Origin: Pseudoscleropodium purum
Taxonomy: Eukaryota; Streptophyta; Bryopsida; Hypnales; Brachytheciaceae
Direction of reading: 5' to 3'
DNA: 64,000 nt
Assembly: GCA_963969395.1 (NCBI GenBank)
Contig: OZ017795.1
Location: 29,803,063 to 29,867,062, forward strand
Shown: piece after piece, positions 13,300-25,485 of the stretch
Position numbering within the stretch: the first letter of the stretch is position 1
How the letters are laid out: every line of letters starts with the position of its first letter
The notes under the pieces: generated by a model
What the model was told of the DNA's origin: nothing
The model's input: the letters and a program-made list of their open reading frames with translations, nothing else
Databases searched by the model: none
Made by a program: the position numbers and the translations under genes

Positions 13300-15330
13300 A
13301 TTAGGATTATGTAGATGTCCTAATTGGAGTTAAATGTTTGAGTTTTTGGTGAATCTTTTGAGTTTTTTTTTATGATTTTGTATGTTGATTTTCCAATTTG
13401 GGTGTTTTTGTGTATATTTTAGCCTAATTGGAAGGAAGTCAAGTATATCTTTTTTGGGTCTGTAAACCAACTTGGAGTTGAATGTTCAGTTTCATTCATT
13501 AAATCTAAATGGGATTCGTAATGGAAGGAGATGGAGAAGATCCAAGTTGTGGTGTGTGCTGGTGGGGATATTTCCAAGTAGGTCGTTTCTGACTGATTGT
13601 AGAATATTTCCTAGTTGGTAGTAAGTGGGGAGTTGGCAGTGTAGAATTCCAATTAGGATGATCAGTTGTCCAATTAGGCTGCAGTTAACAAGTTGGGTCG
13701 GTTATAACCAAAATGGTGGTTGTCCAATCCAAAGTGGGTTGCAGGTAGTTAGGTTGTCTTTCTTTGCGTGAGTAACCGCTGGTTTGGAATTTCCTATTTG
13801 GGCTGGATTTGTGTTCATTTGTGGGGACCGTCTGTTGAGTGAAGCCCAGTCGTGTCCCAGTCCAAGTTGGCTACGTATGTTTTTTTTATTTTGCGTGTGT
13901 GATTTTGTGGATGTGTGTTTGTTTGTGTGAGTACTAATTGGAAGTTGAATTTGTCAGAGTGAATGGTGATGAGTCAGTTCTAGTTGGAGAAGTTGGTTGT
14001 GCAGTGAGTGCACTATGCAAGAAGAATTCGGTTTGAATGTGGAGAATGTTTCCAAGTGGGAGAATCAAGTTGGAGTGAATAATGATTGATCAATGTATGA
14101 GTGTGGCAGCAGTTACAACCAGATTTAATATTTCCTAGTTGGAGAGAGTGAACTTGTAAGAAGTTGAAGAGATTATCCGAGTAGATGAGAAGTAGACAAA
14201 TTGGAGTGATGGAGTGGAAATCAAAGTAATCCTAATTGGGAATTAGGATGTTCATGATTAAGAAAGCTAAGTCCTAGTTGGAAATTAGAAGAAAGGACTT
14301 AGGGATTATTAGAGTGCAGTGGAGATAGTTGACATTTGAAATCTGGAAGCTGTTAAGCTGAAGTTGTAAGAACGGTGATATTTTCACCAATTCGGCATTA
14401 TATGAAGAATTATTTGTCAAATTGGTGTACAATGTGTGTGGAAGTCTATTTTGTGTGACAAGTCGGGAATGTAATTTGTGTAGTGCATGTGATTTATCTA
14501 GTCCTATTTGGAGTATTTTATTTGTTGCAATTGATGTCTGAGTCCAAGTCGGAAGTTGGTGTTATAAGCTGTGGTGTTATTTTAGAATATAAATTGGAGT
14601 AATTGATGAATCTGGTCACAGTGTCAATTTAGTCCTATTAGGAGTTGATGATTGAAGGCAATGATAATTTAATATCAATTCCCGAGTTGGTTAGGAAACT
14701 GATTAGTTGCAAGATTGTTTGAGAATGTTTTCCTAATTGGAGTTTAGGAGTACATTAGTGAGGTTTAATCACAGACCAAATGGGAAGTTTGATTAGTGTG
14801 TCGTTGTAGTTTGCCGAGTTGGACTGTGAGGATAATCACGAATGATTTAAGTGTCCTAATGGATAGAGCAGAACGTTTATTAAGAAGGAGTTACAAGTTG
14901 GTTAATTCCAATTAGGAGAGTCTGAGTCTGAGGAGTGATGTGATGTATGTTAAACAAATAGGAATTAAGGGAACCAAGTTGTGAGATGTCAACAAATGGA
15001 AGATGGAGAGCTGTGATACTGAGCCCAAAGTGGTAGGTGAAAGACCGAGTGGTTTCTGTGAAGTCCAATTTGGAAGACTGAAAGTTAAAGATTGAAGATC
15101 ATCCAATTTGGGAAATTACTAAACGCTTGTGGCTATTAAGAGTGGAGTGCCAAATTGTGTAATCAGTCTATTATGTGAGGATTAATACAAATTGTATGTG
15201 GTAAATGAATAGTTTTCTCTATGCTTAGATTGCAATGACTTATGAATTCATTATGTTAGAGACATTCCTATGTGTAAAGCCTCCCTTGGAACAAACATAA
15301 CTATTATTTGGATAAATCCCAATTGGGTAC
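13300..15330 (+). repeat. Tract with recurring AATTGG / CCAANTTGG box
   Basis: Composition changes to G/T-rich. A short semi-palindromic box, consensus near TCCTAATTGGAGT with variants such as TCCAAGTTGG, TCCTAGTTGG, TCCAATTAGG and TCCAATTTGG, recurs roughly thirty times at irregular spacing, mostly 30 to 100 bp. Examples lie near 13317, 13424, 13605, 13645, 13859, 14130, 14270, 14540, 14730, 14907, 15062, 15100 and 15318. No ORF spans the tract. Confidence 0.55.
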
Positions 15331-16416
15331 CAACTTAATCTACAGATTACTTTAGATTTTGGTTTTAATGTATACTCTATGAATTATTGTTGTGCATTTG
15401 TATAGGCCTGTATGACCTGAAGATCACTATGGATGTGGTTAAATCTTGTTTTTATCATGTTGAAAATCTAGTGCTCTAGAAAGGTACAATGGAGCTTGAA
15501 GATTCTTCTATTCCTTCAAGTTTCAATAAGGTAAGATTTGTTTTCCTTGTATTTCTCTATTTTTTGAAAAGATAAACTATGTTTAGTTGTTTTTTATTCG
15601 TGGTTGGTAGTGTGTGTTTATTCAAGGTCATACTTGTAATTTTGTTTGTAGGTGGCTTTCTAAGCAATATCAAAACAAATATTTATTCTTGTTATATCCG
15701 CACATCATTGGCACTTTATGTTACAAAGAAGCTAGACATTCATCTTAAAAAAGGTGAATATTGTACATCTGCAGCTCATATGCGCAATGAGTGAATTGAC
15801 AAGAATTATTGTGAACCCCCATCTTCGAAAAATTTATACACTTGGGTACTTGTCCATTTGCACAAGGCATATTGCACGAAGCAATTCAATGTGAGTGTAG
15901 TAGATTGGGAGGTTTGCAAGGAAAACTACTTGGATTGATGGCTTGCTAGATTTAGTGTGCTATCATAGTCATTAAAAAGCTTGGTATGGAATCAGACAAG
16001 TTCAAGCCCTTGTAAACTAGTGAGTGGGGTTTGTTCAGGTATGCTATGTGTAGTTCGTAGAATGTAACAGGTGGTGACTATTTTGTTCTTCAAAAATTGA
16101 CATTGGCATATATGATTGTGTAGAGGGACGTTTGTAGTTTCATCAAAAGTAGTAGATAATGGGCTATGCATATATCTTGGCTTCTCTTGGAATGGAAGCA
16201 CAAGCCATCATGGAGCACAATCAAATAACTTGCAAATGAATGCACATCAATGAGAATGTTGTCGAAAAAATTTGAAGTGACAATATCCATTTTCTTATGA
16301 AGTTGTCAATTATCACATGAATTTCCGTTATACTTTTGCTTCATTCTCAATTGCTTGGATTTTTTTATCATTGTTTGCAACTTTTAATTAAAATTGTTGA
16401 CAACAATGTGAGCACC
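15331..16416. other. AT-rich spacer, no supported gene
   Basis: Overlapping minus-strand ORFs of 66 to 70 codons lie at 15992-16290. I could not match them to a transposon or host domain, so no gene is called. Confidence 0.45.
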
Positions 16417-17060
16417 GGGGTTGTCATGGTCCTTGGTCCTTTAGTTGGCAAAAGAAGGCCTTGGTCCTTTAGGGGTTATATATATTCAAAAAAACTTAAT
16501 TTTTGTCCTTTAAGAAATTGTTAAGTAGAAGTAGGTATGAAGATAGAAGAAAACTTTAAATTATTAATATCTTTAAAATGTAATTAAAATACACTAATTC
16601 CAATGGTGATATTGTTCTTGAAAATAAATTCAACCATGTAGAACTTTTTTTTGAAAATTTGTAAAAATTGCATTCAAAAATGAATCCTACAATTTTTTTT
16701 TAAAACGATGCTCTAATTGCCCACAAAATAAGATTGTCCATAACTTTCTCATAACAAATCCAAATGGAATGAATCAAATTTTTCAATGTAGAAAAAAATA
16801 TAATCTATGAGGAGATTTTTTTTTAATAATTTATAAATAAAGTTTTTTTTATGTTGCCCACCGTCCCTTGTTTTGAGCTTATTTGGGCATAAATTTTGTT
16901 TCTAAGCACCGATTGAAAAAAAAATTATATTTCCATAGAGCTAATTCATTTTTCTATCTTCAAAAAAGTTTTGAAAAAATTTTAAGAAAATTCAGCATGT
17001 AGGTACCTGCCTAAAATCCCATTTGTCCACCAAAGGGATAGTGGTCCTTTAAGGATTGAG
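16417..17060 (-). mobile_element. Decayed minus-strand copies of the TTAA element family
   Basis: Read on the minus strand, 16417-16458 matches the left end of copy A (CCCCTAAAGGACCAAGG...GCCAAC). About 600 bp away, 17030-17060 shows a second decayed left end (CTTAAAGGACCAC). Between them, AATCCAAATGGAATGAATCAAA is the reverse complement of a segment in copy C near 22590. These are two partial reversed copies, ends incomplete. Confidence 0.5.
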
Positions 17061-20000
17061 TTTTTCTTTTGCAATGAAGACATAGTTTGTACTTCTAAGC
17101 CTATGCACATACAGTAGTAAGCTTTTCTATTGAGTTTTGGCGTTGGTGAGTCCTATAGGAGGATTAAGAGGTGATGGAAATGACAACGTGAAGTAGTGCC
17201 AAATGTAGAGGCTTTTGAACTTGGTAGTGAATTCTTCAATGAAAATTAGGAAACAAGCACAAGAAGCATTCTATGTAGAAGAGTGTTTTTTTGAATACTT
17301 CTTCAATTCAAATGTAGAATATGTTGACTTGAGCATATTATGAATTTGAGGATTTAAGTGGAAGTGAACCTTGCTTACATTTTCTAGATTTTTGATTGAC
17401 TTTCTAAAGTAAGAACTTAAGGATGTCAAAAGTGTATACTTTGACAATATGATGTGTGGATTTAGTGGAGTAATTAAGAAATCCAACCATAAATTTGATT
17501 AGAGACAAAATATTGAAGGAATTGTAATATTCTCGGAGGTCGTTGTTGTTGTCAGTATCTTAGTTTCTCTATCATTTACCAAGAAACTGCATGCATCTAT
17601 ATGACAATTTACTACATGTCCTCAAAGCACAAACCAACTTCTTTCTTGAAAAAAGATGGCAATTCTAATTATTCAATTTGATACATATAGGAACCCAACA
17701 TGGCAATGGCTTCTAGGGACTAGAAGTTGAGATGCAATTATGTACAAAGTGACAGAAATAATGACAAACTTCTATCAAATAAGTAGGCAATTCAAGACTT
17801 TCCCACTAACAAAGCAATTGACGTAGTTTTGAAAATTCTTGCCATATAGCACGGATAAAACTTTGTAGTGGAAAGATATAATTCAAGGTTGATACACACA
17901 AATGCACTTTTGGTAAATGTTTAAGGAGAGAATTCAAAATAATTTAGTTTTAGTGGAAAGGAAAAAAAAAGCAGTTGTATAACAAAACAATGACAAAATG
18001 GTAAATTTGATGAACTTGTCACTACCATAGTACCATATTTGTAAAATGGATGCAAATTTTCATTAAATGAATCCAGCATTAGCTAAATCTAGAAAAAATT
18101 AATGTAGACAAAAAATATATAAAGTACATTGGATAAATAAGCGATTAATTTACTTGCTATTGAAATTCTAAGTGTGGAGATAGCAAACTAAAATGCTATG
18201 TGAAACACAAGTTCTCTATATATGTCCCCCACAAGAAAAGATTGTGGATGATGTTTGTAGTGAAAGAATACACAAGTAAAGAACATCTAGAAGTATTGCA
18301 TAATTGCAATGAATGGCTATTCAACTTAGCAAAACGTATGCTCTTGTAATTGGTTGATAGACTTCAATGTATGAATTTTATTGGAAAAGATGAACAAAGT
18401 TCATATTGTTCATATATTCATATTGCTCTTCTGTTAAAAATGAAATGTGGATGATCTTCAAGTACAACCAACATTTGAACCTTCTTTTGAGGCAAATGAA
18501 ATAGTTTTGTCTAATAGTAGTCATAGTCAATGTTACAAAAGGCAAGGACTAAATGAAGGTTTATAACTTGTACAACTTTTATATGTTCGTGTACTAATAC
18601 ACTATCTAGTGAAAAGAGGCTGTCACCTCCCCCTTGAAAAATCAAGAGCCGTTCGATTCATTTCAAAAAAAATTCTACCCTTGCTCCAAAAAAAATCAAT
18701 AGCCATCAAATGTACATACAAAATATGGTACAAATATGAATATGATACAAGTCATACAACCATATATGGACATGGACGACGGAATACGAATATGATAGTA
18801 TGGGATTATTCCATATTGATTGTTTGCAATCCCACCCTTCTAAAATTATAAGAGGGGGATGGGAGGGGTACAATTTTAATTAAAAAAAATTTGCACCCTT
18901 CCAAAATTATAAGAGGGGGTGGGGTTAAAATTTAAATTTTCATTAAATTTTTTTTGTCATTGTGCATAGTTTTATACTATACACCATGAAGTGGCTGTAA
19001 GCCATTGATTTTTGAACATTGAGTTTGAGAGCCCATGCATGCAAGGGTTAAATTTACGTTTTATTGAATAGGTATGTGCATAATAAGTCCTCCTAGGCAT
19101 AAAAATGAAAGTTTCATGTGAAGTGGTGAGGTTGTTTATAATGGTTTTTAGTTATATGAATTAGTAATAAATGGAATTATAATTGAACACCCCTATTTAG
19201 TTACAACCTACAACCCTTGCAATGGTGGTTACTGAAGTGTAATTGTATAAAGCATGAGAAGGCATTTTCTATCATGGTGTGGACATTGGGAGTGAAATTC
19301 CATGTTTGTAATTTGAATTTTGAAATATTTGTGAAGCTAATCTTAGTTTATGTGTGGTAATAGTTTTCAAAAACACGAAAGAGAGTGTAAATCCACAAAA
19401 GATTGGGAATGCAAATATACAGTTGCTACAGATTTCAGGAAAGAATGCATGAAGAAGAGGTGAAAAAATGTTGCAAGAAAAGGTCCTTGGCGGAGAAGAG
19501 GAGAAACAAATGTTGGTAGTGCATGCAGTGTGGCAAGTGAATGGACACGAATCCCAAAACATCATTATTGAGAGAGAGGTAAGAGAGGTTCAAAGATAGT
19601 TTAGAAATGTGGGGGAATGTATATACAAAAGGAATTAATTTATTTTGTGCAATAAGTTGATTGGAAGTGGCTAATAGTGAAACATCAAGTTTGAAAAATG
19701 GTACATGAAGTTTAAGTTAGATTGTGTATGTTTATAATGCATTTGAACTTTGAAGCAAATAGCATTGTAGCATGAATAAAAAAGCACTTAGTAGATCTCG
19801 ATTTTAAAATATAGTTATTTTTATAAGGTGCATTAGTATACTAATGGCAAGCAATTTGGAAAATTCTCATAGTTCTATAAATGATATCTATTAGAGAAAA
19901 AATGGACCTTACAGAGGGCCTTCTAAATTTGACAAGCTAGTTTATATCTAGATCATAGGAAGCTACTAGACAGAATAGAAATTTTGACAAAAAACAATTG

Positions 20001-20435
20001 CTATCTTGTCCAAATTTCTATAGTTAAAGAGTGGTTGCAATGAAGTTAATATCAATTTTCCCTTGTAGTTATGCTTATTTTAATTGTTGTTGAATTTGCT
20101 TGTGTTAGTTTGTAGCATTAGTTTATCCATTTGTCAAAATTTTAAAGTTTTTGTGGATTCTAAGTACTATTTAAGAACAATGGCTTATATCTGGATGTTG
20201 CAGCAACTGAAATACAAGAAGTTCTTTCATTGAATCTATGAAGATGTCTATAATTTGTAATTTCATACATTTGTATGCAAACACACAGACAGAAGTTCAT
20301 GATCAAAGTTTGACAATCAATTTTTTCATTTCCATCATCTTTGTTGTTTTTGTGGGGCCTTTCCAACATTAAAATCAAGTCAATTATGTCGGTCAATCTA
20401 AACACATCTTCTTTGCATCAATAAGTTTAATTTCA
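17061..20435. other. AT-rich spacer with one short direct repeat
   Basis: At about 18834-18865 and 18896-18925 the sequence ACCCTTCNAAAATTATAAG, followed by a GGGGG-containing run, occurs twice, 62 bp apart. Otherwise no exon-like block. A 97-codon minus-strand ORF at 19272-19565 has no recognisable motif. Confidence 0.45.
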
Positions 20436-20443
20436 AAAGAAAG

Positions 20444-20683
20444 CCTAGTAGTCATACTGGACATCATATTACTGTTCACGGACAAATCGGACCGATTTGG
20501 GCTGACCAGCTGTCAACTTTGGAGCCTTGTAACTTTTGCAAAAAATATGCCGAAAAACATCTCATATGCCCAATTTGGATATTTTTTGCAAAAGTTACAG
20601 GGCTCCAAAGTTGACAACCGGTCAGCCCAAATCGGTCCAATTCGTCCGTGAACAGTAATATGTTGTCCAGTATGACAACTAGG
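20444..20683. mobile_element. 240-bp foldback MITE with 8-bp target duplication
   Basis: Two arms of about 100 bp are near-perfect inverted repeats: the left starts CCTAGTAGTCATACTGGACA and the right ends TGTCCAGTATGACAACTAGG, with a central loop of about 30 bp near 20545-20573. Immediately outside both ends lies AAAGAAAG (20436-20443 and 20684-20691), an 8-bp direct repeat as left by hAT-type insertion; Mutator-type elements give 9 bp. No coding capacity. The matching arms suggest a young insertion or selection on the hairpin. Confidence 0.85.
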
Positions 20684-20691
20684 AAAGAAAG

Positions 20692-22287
20692 TCATTTAAT
20701 TTTTTTTCTCATCCAACTTCACATCTTTTGTATCAGTCATTTTGCAAGGAATACTAACTTAAGTTAGAAACTAAACAAGTTGTATCACTTTCAGCAATTT
20801 AACAAATGCCTAGGACTATGACTTCAAGAAATCAATATTGAACAGTTAGTGGAAAAATTGTTAAGCTAGATTGAATAAGAACAATGATATTCATGTTCTT
20901 GTCACTACGTATGAATTTCATATGCGACTTCAAATTGGGAGTTTGTAAACTAACTTATAAGTGACAACAAACCATGTTAATCCTTTAGTGACCGGTTGAC
21001 CACTTTTTGGTTGAATTTTGGATTCTTTGTCTTTTATAGCTCTCAATATAGGGTATTAGAAAAAACCCAAAGAATAACACAAATAGAGCTTTCACATGTG
21101 CTCTAAACAAATCTAGTTTCAAAGAATTTTGTGCAATAACGAGATAATCCCATACTGTCATATTCGTGCCAGCAATTATTGTACAATGACTACCTAAATA
21201 TTATAGAAAGAAGAGTGTTCTTTTAGCTATAAATGGAAGCATCGTCAATCTATATGCATGCATCTTGTAGAAGAATGCATTTTAGTGATTAGAAGGTCAC
21301 TTAACAATGTACATGAAATAAGCAATGACAATAATATGACTTGTAAATAAATAAATCAAAAACGTTTATTGTTTTTGTTTGATGTATTCTTCCTATATAG
21401 TTGCCTAATTTGGATTGTATAATTCTTGATTTCTGATATAGATCTTTAATTGCATCAACTAGTTGCAAAGGTGATTACCAAACAGATTCACATGACATAG
21501 GAAGTGTGGAAATCGCAAATAATTGTATAGTAATTCAAAGAAACAGAAACGAATGCATGGTTATATCCTTGTCAAAGAAGTCAACTTAAACGTCAAGGTT
21601 TCATTTGCTAAAAGGTTGTATTCAAGCTGTTTAGTACAATACAATAATGCAAGTCCTAAACACATGCTTTTAAGAAATTATTATTGAAAAGTCGAGACCT
21701 TCTAATATGCAATTTTTTGACTAAAAATTGCATTTAAACCACCCCTTTGTCATCACAATTTTGAAAGTATATGAGAATATTCAAAGCTATCACATGTATT
21801 GGATAGAATAAAAATAAATGTCAAAGTATATTTCATAGTCATTTCAATTATAATAATGATATATGAAATCTACACCTTGAACTTTAATAGAATAATAATA
21901 TTTTGAGCAGTTTGTAAGGTATCTAGTTCAAAGATTTTGGAAGTTGTATCAATTGGTTTGGGGGAATCACTAGTTAGTTCATTATTTTTTGGTGCCTTTA
22001 GGAAGATAATTGGTTGGAGTGTGAAAAAATAGGATCCAAATTCAAACAAAAAATTAGTAGGATTAGTAATCAATTGGCGTGCAAAAATGAAAGGTGAATA
22101 TATAGCCATTGCTTTCATGAAATTGTCAAATTTTTGCCACTTGTCATTTTGAATTCAAGGCTAATACTTAAGGTGCCAGAGGCGGATATATTCTTAGATA
22201 AGAAAAGTATTACTTTAAAATTGGCCATTGAGAGGCTTGAAGTATTTGGTGGAGGCAAATGTCTTTTTGGATAAGGTAGATATGACT
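20692..22287. other. AT-rich spacer, nothing recognised
   Basis: No exon-like block, RNA gene or strong repeat seen. The minus-strand 82-codon ORF at 21870-22118 is not supported by any motif. Confidence 0.45.
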
Positions 22288-23239
22288 TTAACCCCTAAAG
22301 TCCTGAACCCCATTTTTTGGCAACATAGCGATTTTCGACAGCTCAATATAGATGGAGTTTTTATTTTATTTTTTTTAAATTTTCACACAACATTTTCCGA
22401 AGGAGTATCTTTAAGGCCCAACAATTTTTATAACTTTTGACTACATGGCTAAAAGGTTATTATATGAAATGTGATTTTCAACATTCAGCGGACAATCCAG
22501 GCAGCAAAAAAAACTTCTTCAAAAATCATTTTTTTCAAAAATTAAAATTTGAAATTGATTCTTTAGATTGATATCTACATGGAAAGCTTTGAATCATTCC
22601 ATTTGGATGGATGAATCAAAAGTTATGAGGAATTTTAGTTTGTGGTAGTTTGTGGATAGTTATGGAATCTCTACTCTGAAATAAACTTTGAAGCCCTTTA
22701 TTTTACTCAATTTTAAATATTTTTGAAAAAAAATAAAAAATTTAGGTCTACGTTGTTTATTACCACATTTCAACCATTGGGATTGGAATTTTTCAATTCC
22801 ATAAAGAATTATTAACAACTTAGTACTTTGTATCATTCTCTACTTCATTCTACTTACTATTTTTTTCCTACATGTTGCACAATTCCAAATGATCTAAAAA
22901 TTTTCAAGCATGTACCCAACTTGCTTTGAAGAATGAATGCAAAGAGTAACCACCATTTTGGACATTTTTTCATGCATATGTGACCTAGTGCAGTGCAGCT
23001 GCCCAGATTTTTGTAGGAAAAAGAAAAGGATTTTTGTGAGTTCAAACGCTAATATCTTGCAATTGACACGGTGAAAAATTTTGCAATTTTGACCACATCT
23101 TCTCAAAATAGTTTACTACAAGATCCTACGGTTACTTGTGTCCAAAAATGTTTTTATTCAAAAATTTGGTCCTTGCACTAGAAATGGCAGTTTTAGAGTG
23201 TTTTTGGTGAAAACATAGTCAAAAACCTTTAGGGGTTAA
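22288..23239 (+). mobile_element. TTAA-bounded inverted-repeat element, copy C
   Basis: 952 bp with intact ends: TTAACCCCTAAAG at the left and CTTTAGGGGTTAA at the right. The interior matches copies A and B throughout (TTTTTTGGCAACATAGCGA near the left, CCATTGGGATTGG, TACTACAAGATCCTACGGTT near the right). The longest and best preserved copy. Minus-strand ORFs at 22857-23106 resemble one in copy A because of this DNA similarity. Confidence 0.75.
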
Positions 23240-24129
23240 GGTTGGATGTTGAGGGACTTGAAGTGCTTGGAGAAGGTGGGGTGAGATTTTTCTTTAGGTT
23301 GATCGTGGTAGTCAACCCTTGTTTTGTCATTTGTATCCACTTGGTATAATGAATTTTGAAGTTTAGTTTCATAATTATTGTATCTTTGAAAAACAATGAT
23401 TGTAGCTTTTGCAACTTTGAAGTTGAAAGAAAGTTCTTGGTGAGAATTTGATACTAGAAGAAATGGATTGGGAGATTTTGATAAGGAGAAGGCACAATGA
23501 ATGTCTTTAGAAAAAAATCCAACTCCTACAATAAAGAGGCAAATTACGGGGGACAACTCTGAAAACTTCCCAAACATTGGACTATACTTCAACAAGTTGA
23601 CTAAAAGACCCTACAATAGCCTCTACTTGAAAATTAGCAAAATTTGACAAATTTTCATATTTATTGAAGCTTTGTGGAATTCATTATGAATCTTGAAATT
23701 TACATGGCATAGGACTCTAAAATCGCCCACCTTCTATAATGTACATTTTTTGTACATTGCTAAAGGCTACAACAAAAGCAACATTTACAAATAGTATACA
23801 TTGGAGGAGCCTATATGGCTGTCAAACCTCCTAGCTTACGTATTGAAGCAATGTCTTGTTGTCAACAACTATAAGGGTATTCCAATCAAATTCGCATGAA
23901 TTTTTAGAAAGAACTTTCAATTAAATAATTTTCAAAATCTTGATTGCCGTTTACACTAGCCCTCATGTTCAGATCAGGATAACATATCCTAGAAATTGAT
24001 TACATTTAGCCAGGATAACATAGAAATTAACTTTGGGTAAGGATCTCTGTCATTACTCTCAGTCTGACACCCTGGTCCAGTACTTGAATGTCAATCATTT
24101 CTTACAATGATTTGAGATTTTCGAGTCAT
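23240..24129. other. AT-rich spacer, nothing supported
   Basis: Contains a 119-codon minus-strand ORF (23236-23595) without recognisable motif. No repeat was identified. Confidence 0.4.
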
Positions 24130-24610
24130 TTAACCCCTAAACGTCTGGATCCATTTCCAAATTTGATGATTTGGGAAAAACTGTTATAAAGTGTTATGTA
24201 GAAGAATATTTTGGAATTGATGTACAAATGAAAGTTGTAGATTTTGAATTGTAGATTCTATCTATACGGTTAGATTCACTAGTGCTATCACCAATATTTT
24301 TCTATAAATTTTGAAAGGGGAATTTCAAAATTCCTTCTAAATTCAATGACAAGCAAACTATTATCATTTTTTTGAGTAAAATTTGTTGGAACAGATTTGA
24401 AATGAGGTTATCTTGATATGGTAGTTTTTTGAAATTTTTGTATTCATTACATCTAGGACCTCATTTTTGCTAATCTGGTTTTGAACTAGAGTCAATGCAA
24501 TTTGACCACTTGACATACTTTCACATTTGTAATTTTAGAAAAATTAGTATTCTAGTAACACCAAATCCAACCATTGGATAAGACGAGAACTTACTAGAGT
24601 ATCACCAAAA
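24130..24610 (+). mobile_element. Possible solo left end of a TTAA-family element
   Basis: TTAACCCCTAAACGTCTGG at 24130 matches the terminal repeat, but the interior differs from copies A to C and no matching right end was found. The extent is a guess. Confidence 0.35.
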
Positions 24611-25485
24611 ATTAGGATGACTTTCATCCAAGCAGGAATGAGACAGAAACAAGAACTTCAATCTGTTCATCGTCCAAAAAATGGACGTCGGAGCGCTCCA
24701 GGGTTAAAGGTAACATCTCATTGCTGCCAATTGCACAGGCAATTCCTGTGTTCATCTATTATCAAATATCAAACTATATTAATCCACCGCCCCCCCTGTT
24801 CAAATCTTCACGCGTAAGGAGTAAGGACCAAGGAATCAGGATTCAGGAATGGCACGATCGGTAACAATAATAAATAATAAATAAACAAGTAAATAAACGA
24901 TGCTCCAGTACAATATTGAGGCTTGCGCGTGCAACTCATGTAACTTACTGTACTTGAGTGCCGATCTGCCACTGTGTAGGTCTTCGTCAAACGAGCTGGA
25001 ATCCCACTCAGCGGAGAGCGCTTGAAAATTTCAGAAACACAGTTGCTCTGGCAAAGATAATAATTGTATACCAAGAAAAACTTGTTAGTTTAAAATAATC
25101 AAACGAGTGGTATGTCGCGTTGAACTATGAGTCCAACACAAGCTTCGGGGAACAAGACATGAACCATCAGAAAAATGGTCCTGTTGATCAGTTGAAAATC
25201 AAGGAATCTAAATTAGAAGACAGTTTCACGAAAGAGGATTGCAATCATTCTTTCCCTTCAAAGACCAACTCTTTCGAAAACCAGATTGCGACTCTTCAGA
25301 AAATCTACACACAACAAGAGTAACGTTGGCCCTAGGACCATCGAAAATAAAGAGTTTGCTGAGGTCATTCTGACTAACAACGCCACATGGACATAGGTAG
25401 CAAGTGTTAACTTGAGAAAATCTACAAATAATTCACCATGGCTCATTCTGGTCAGCACAATCTCAATGTCCAGTAACCCTAAAAC
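24611..25485. other. Intergenic segment downstream of CSK
   Basis: Composition rises in GC toward CSK, so part of it is probably the CSK 3' UTR. An A/T-simple stretch of AATAAATAATAAATAAA type lies at 24868-24900. A 67-codon + strand ORF at 25120-25323 is antisense to the likely UTR and shows no motif. Confidence 0.4.

Noticed and set aside
15992..16290. Overlapping minus-strand ORFs that might be a retrotransposon remnant
   Set aside because: I could not identify any reverse transcriptase, integrase or gag motif.
20513..20695. 60-codon minus-strand ORF
   Set aside because: Lies within the palindromic MITE; no protein motif and explained by the arm sequence.
23236..23595. 119-codon minus-strand ORF
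   Set aside because: No recognisable domain, biased composition, no conserved start or splice context.
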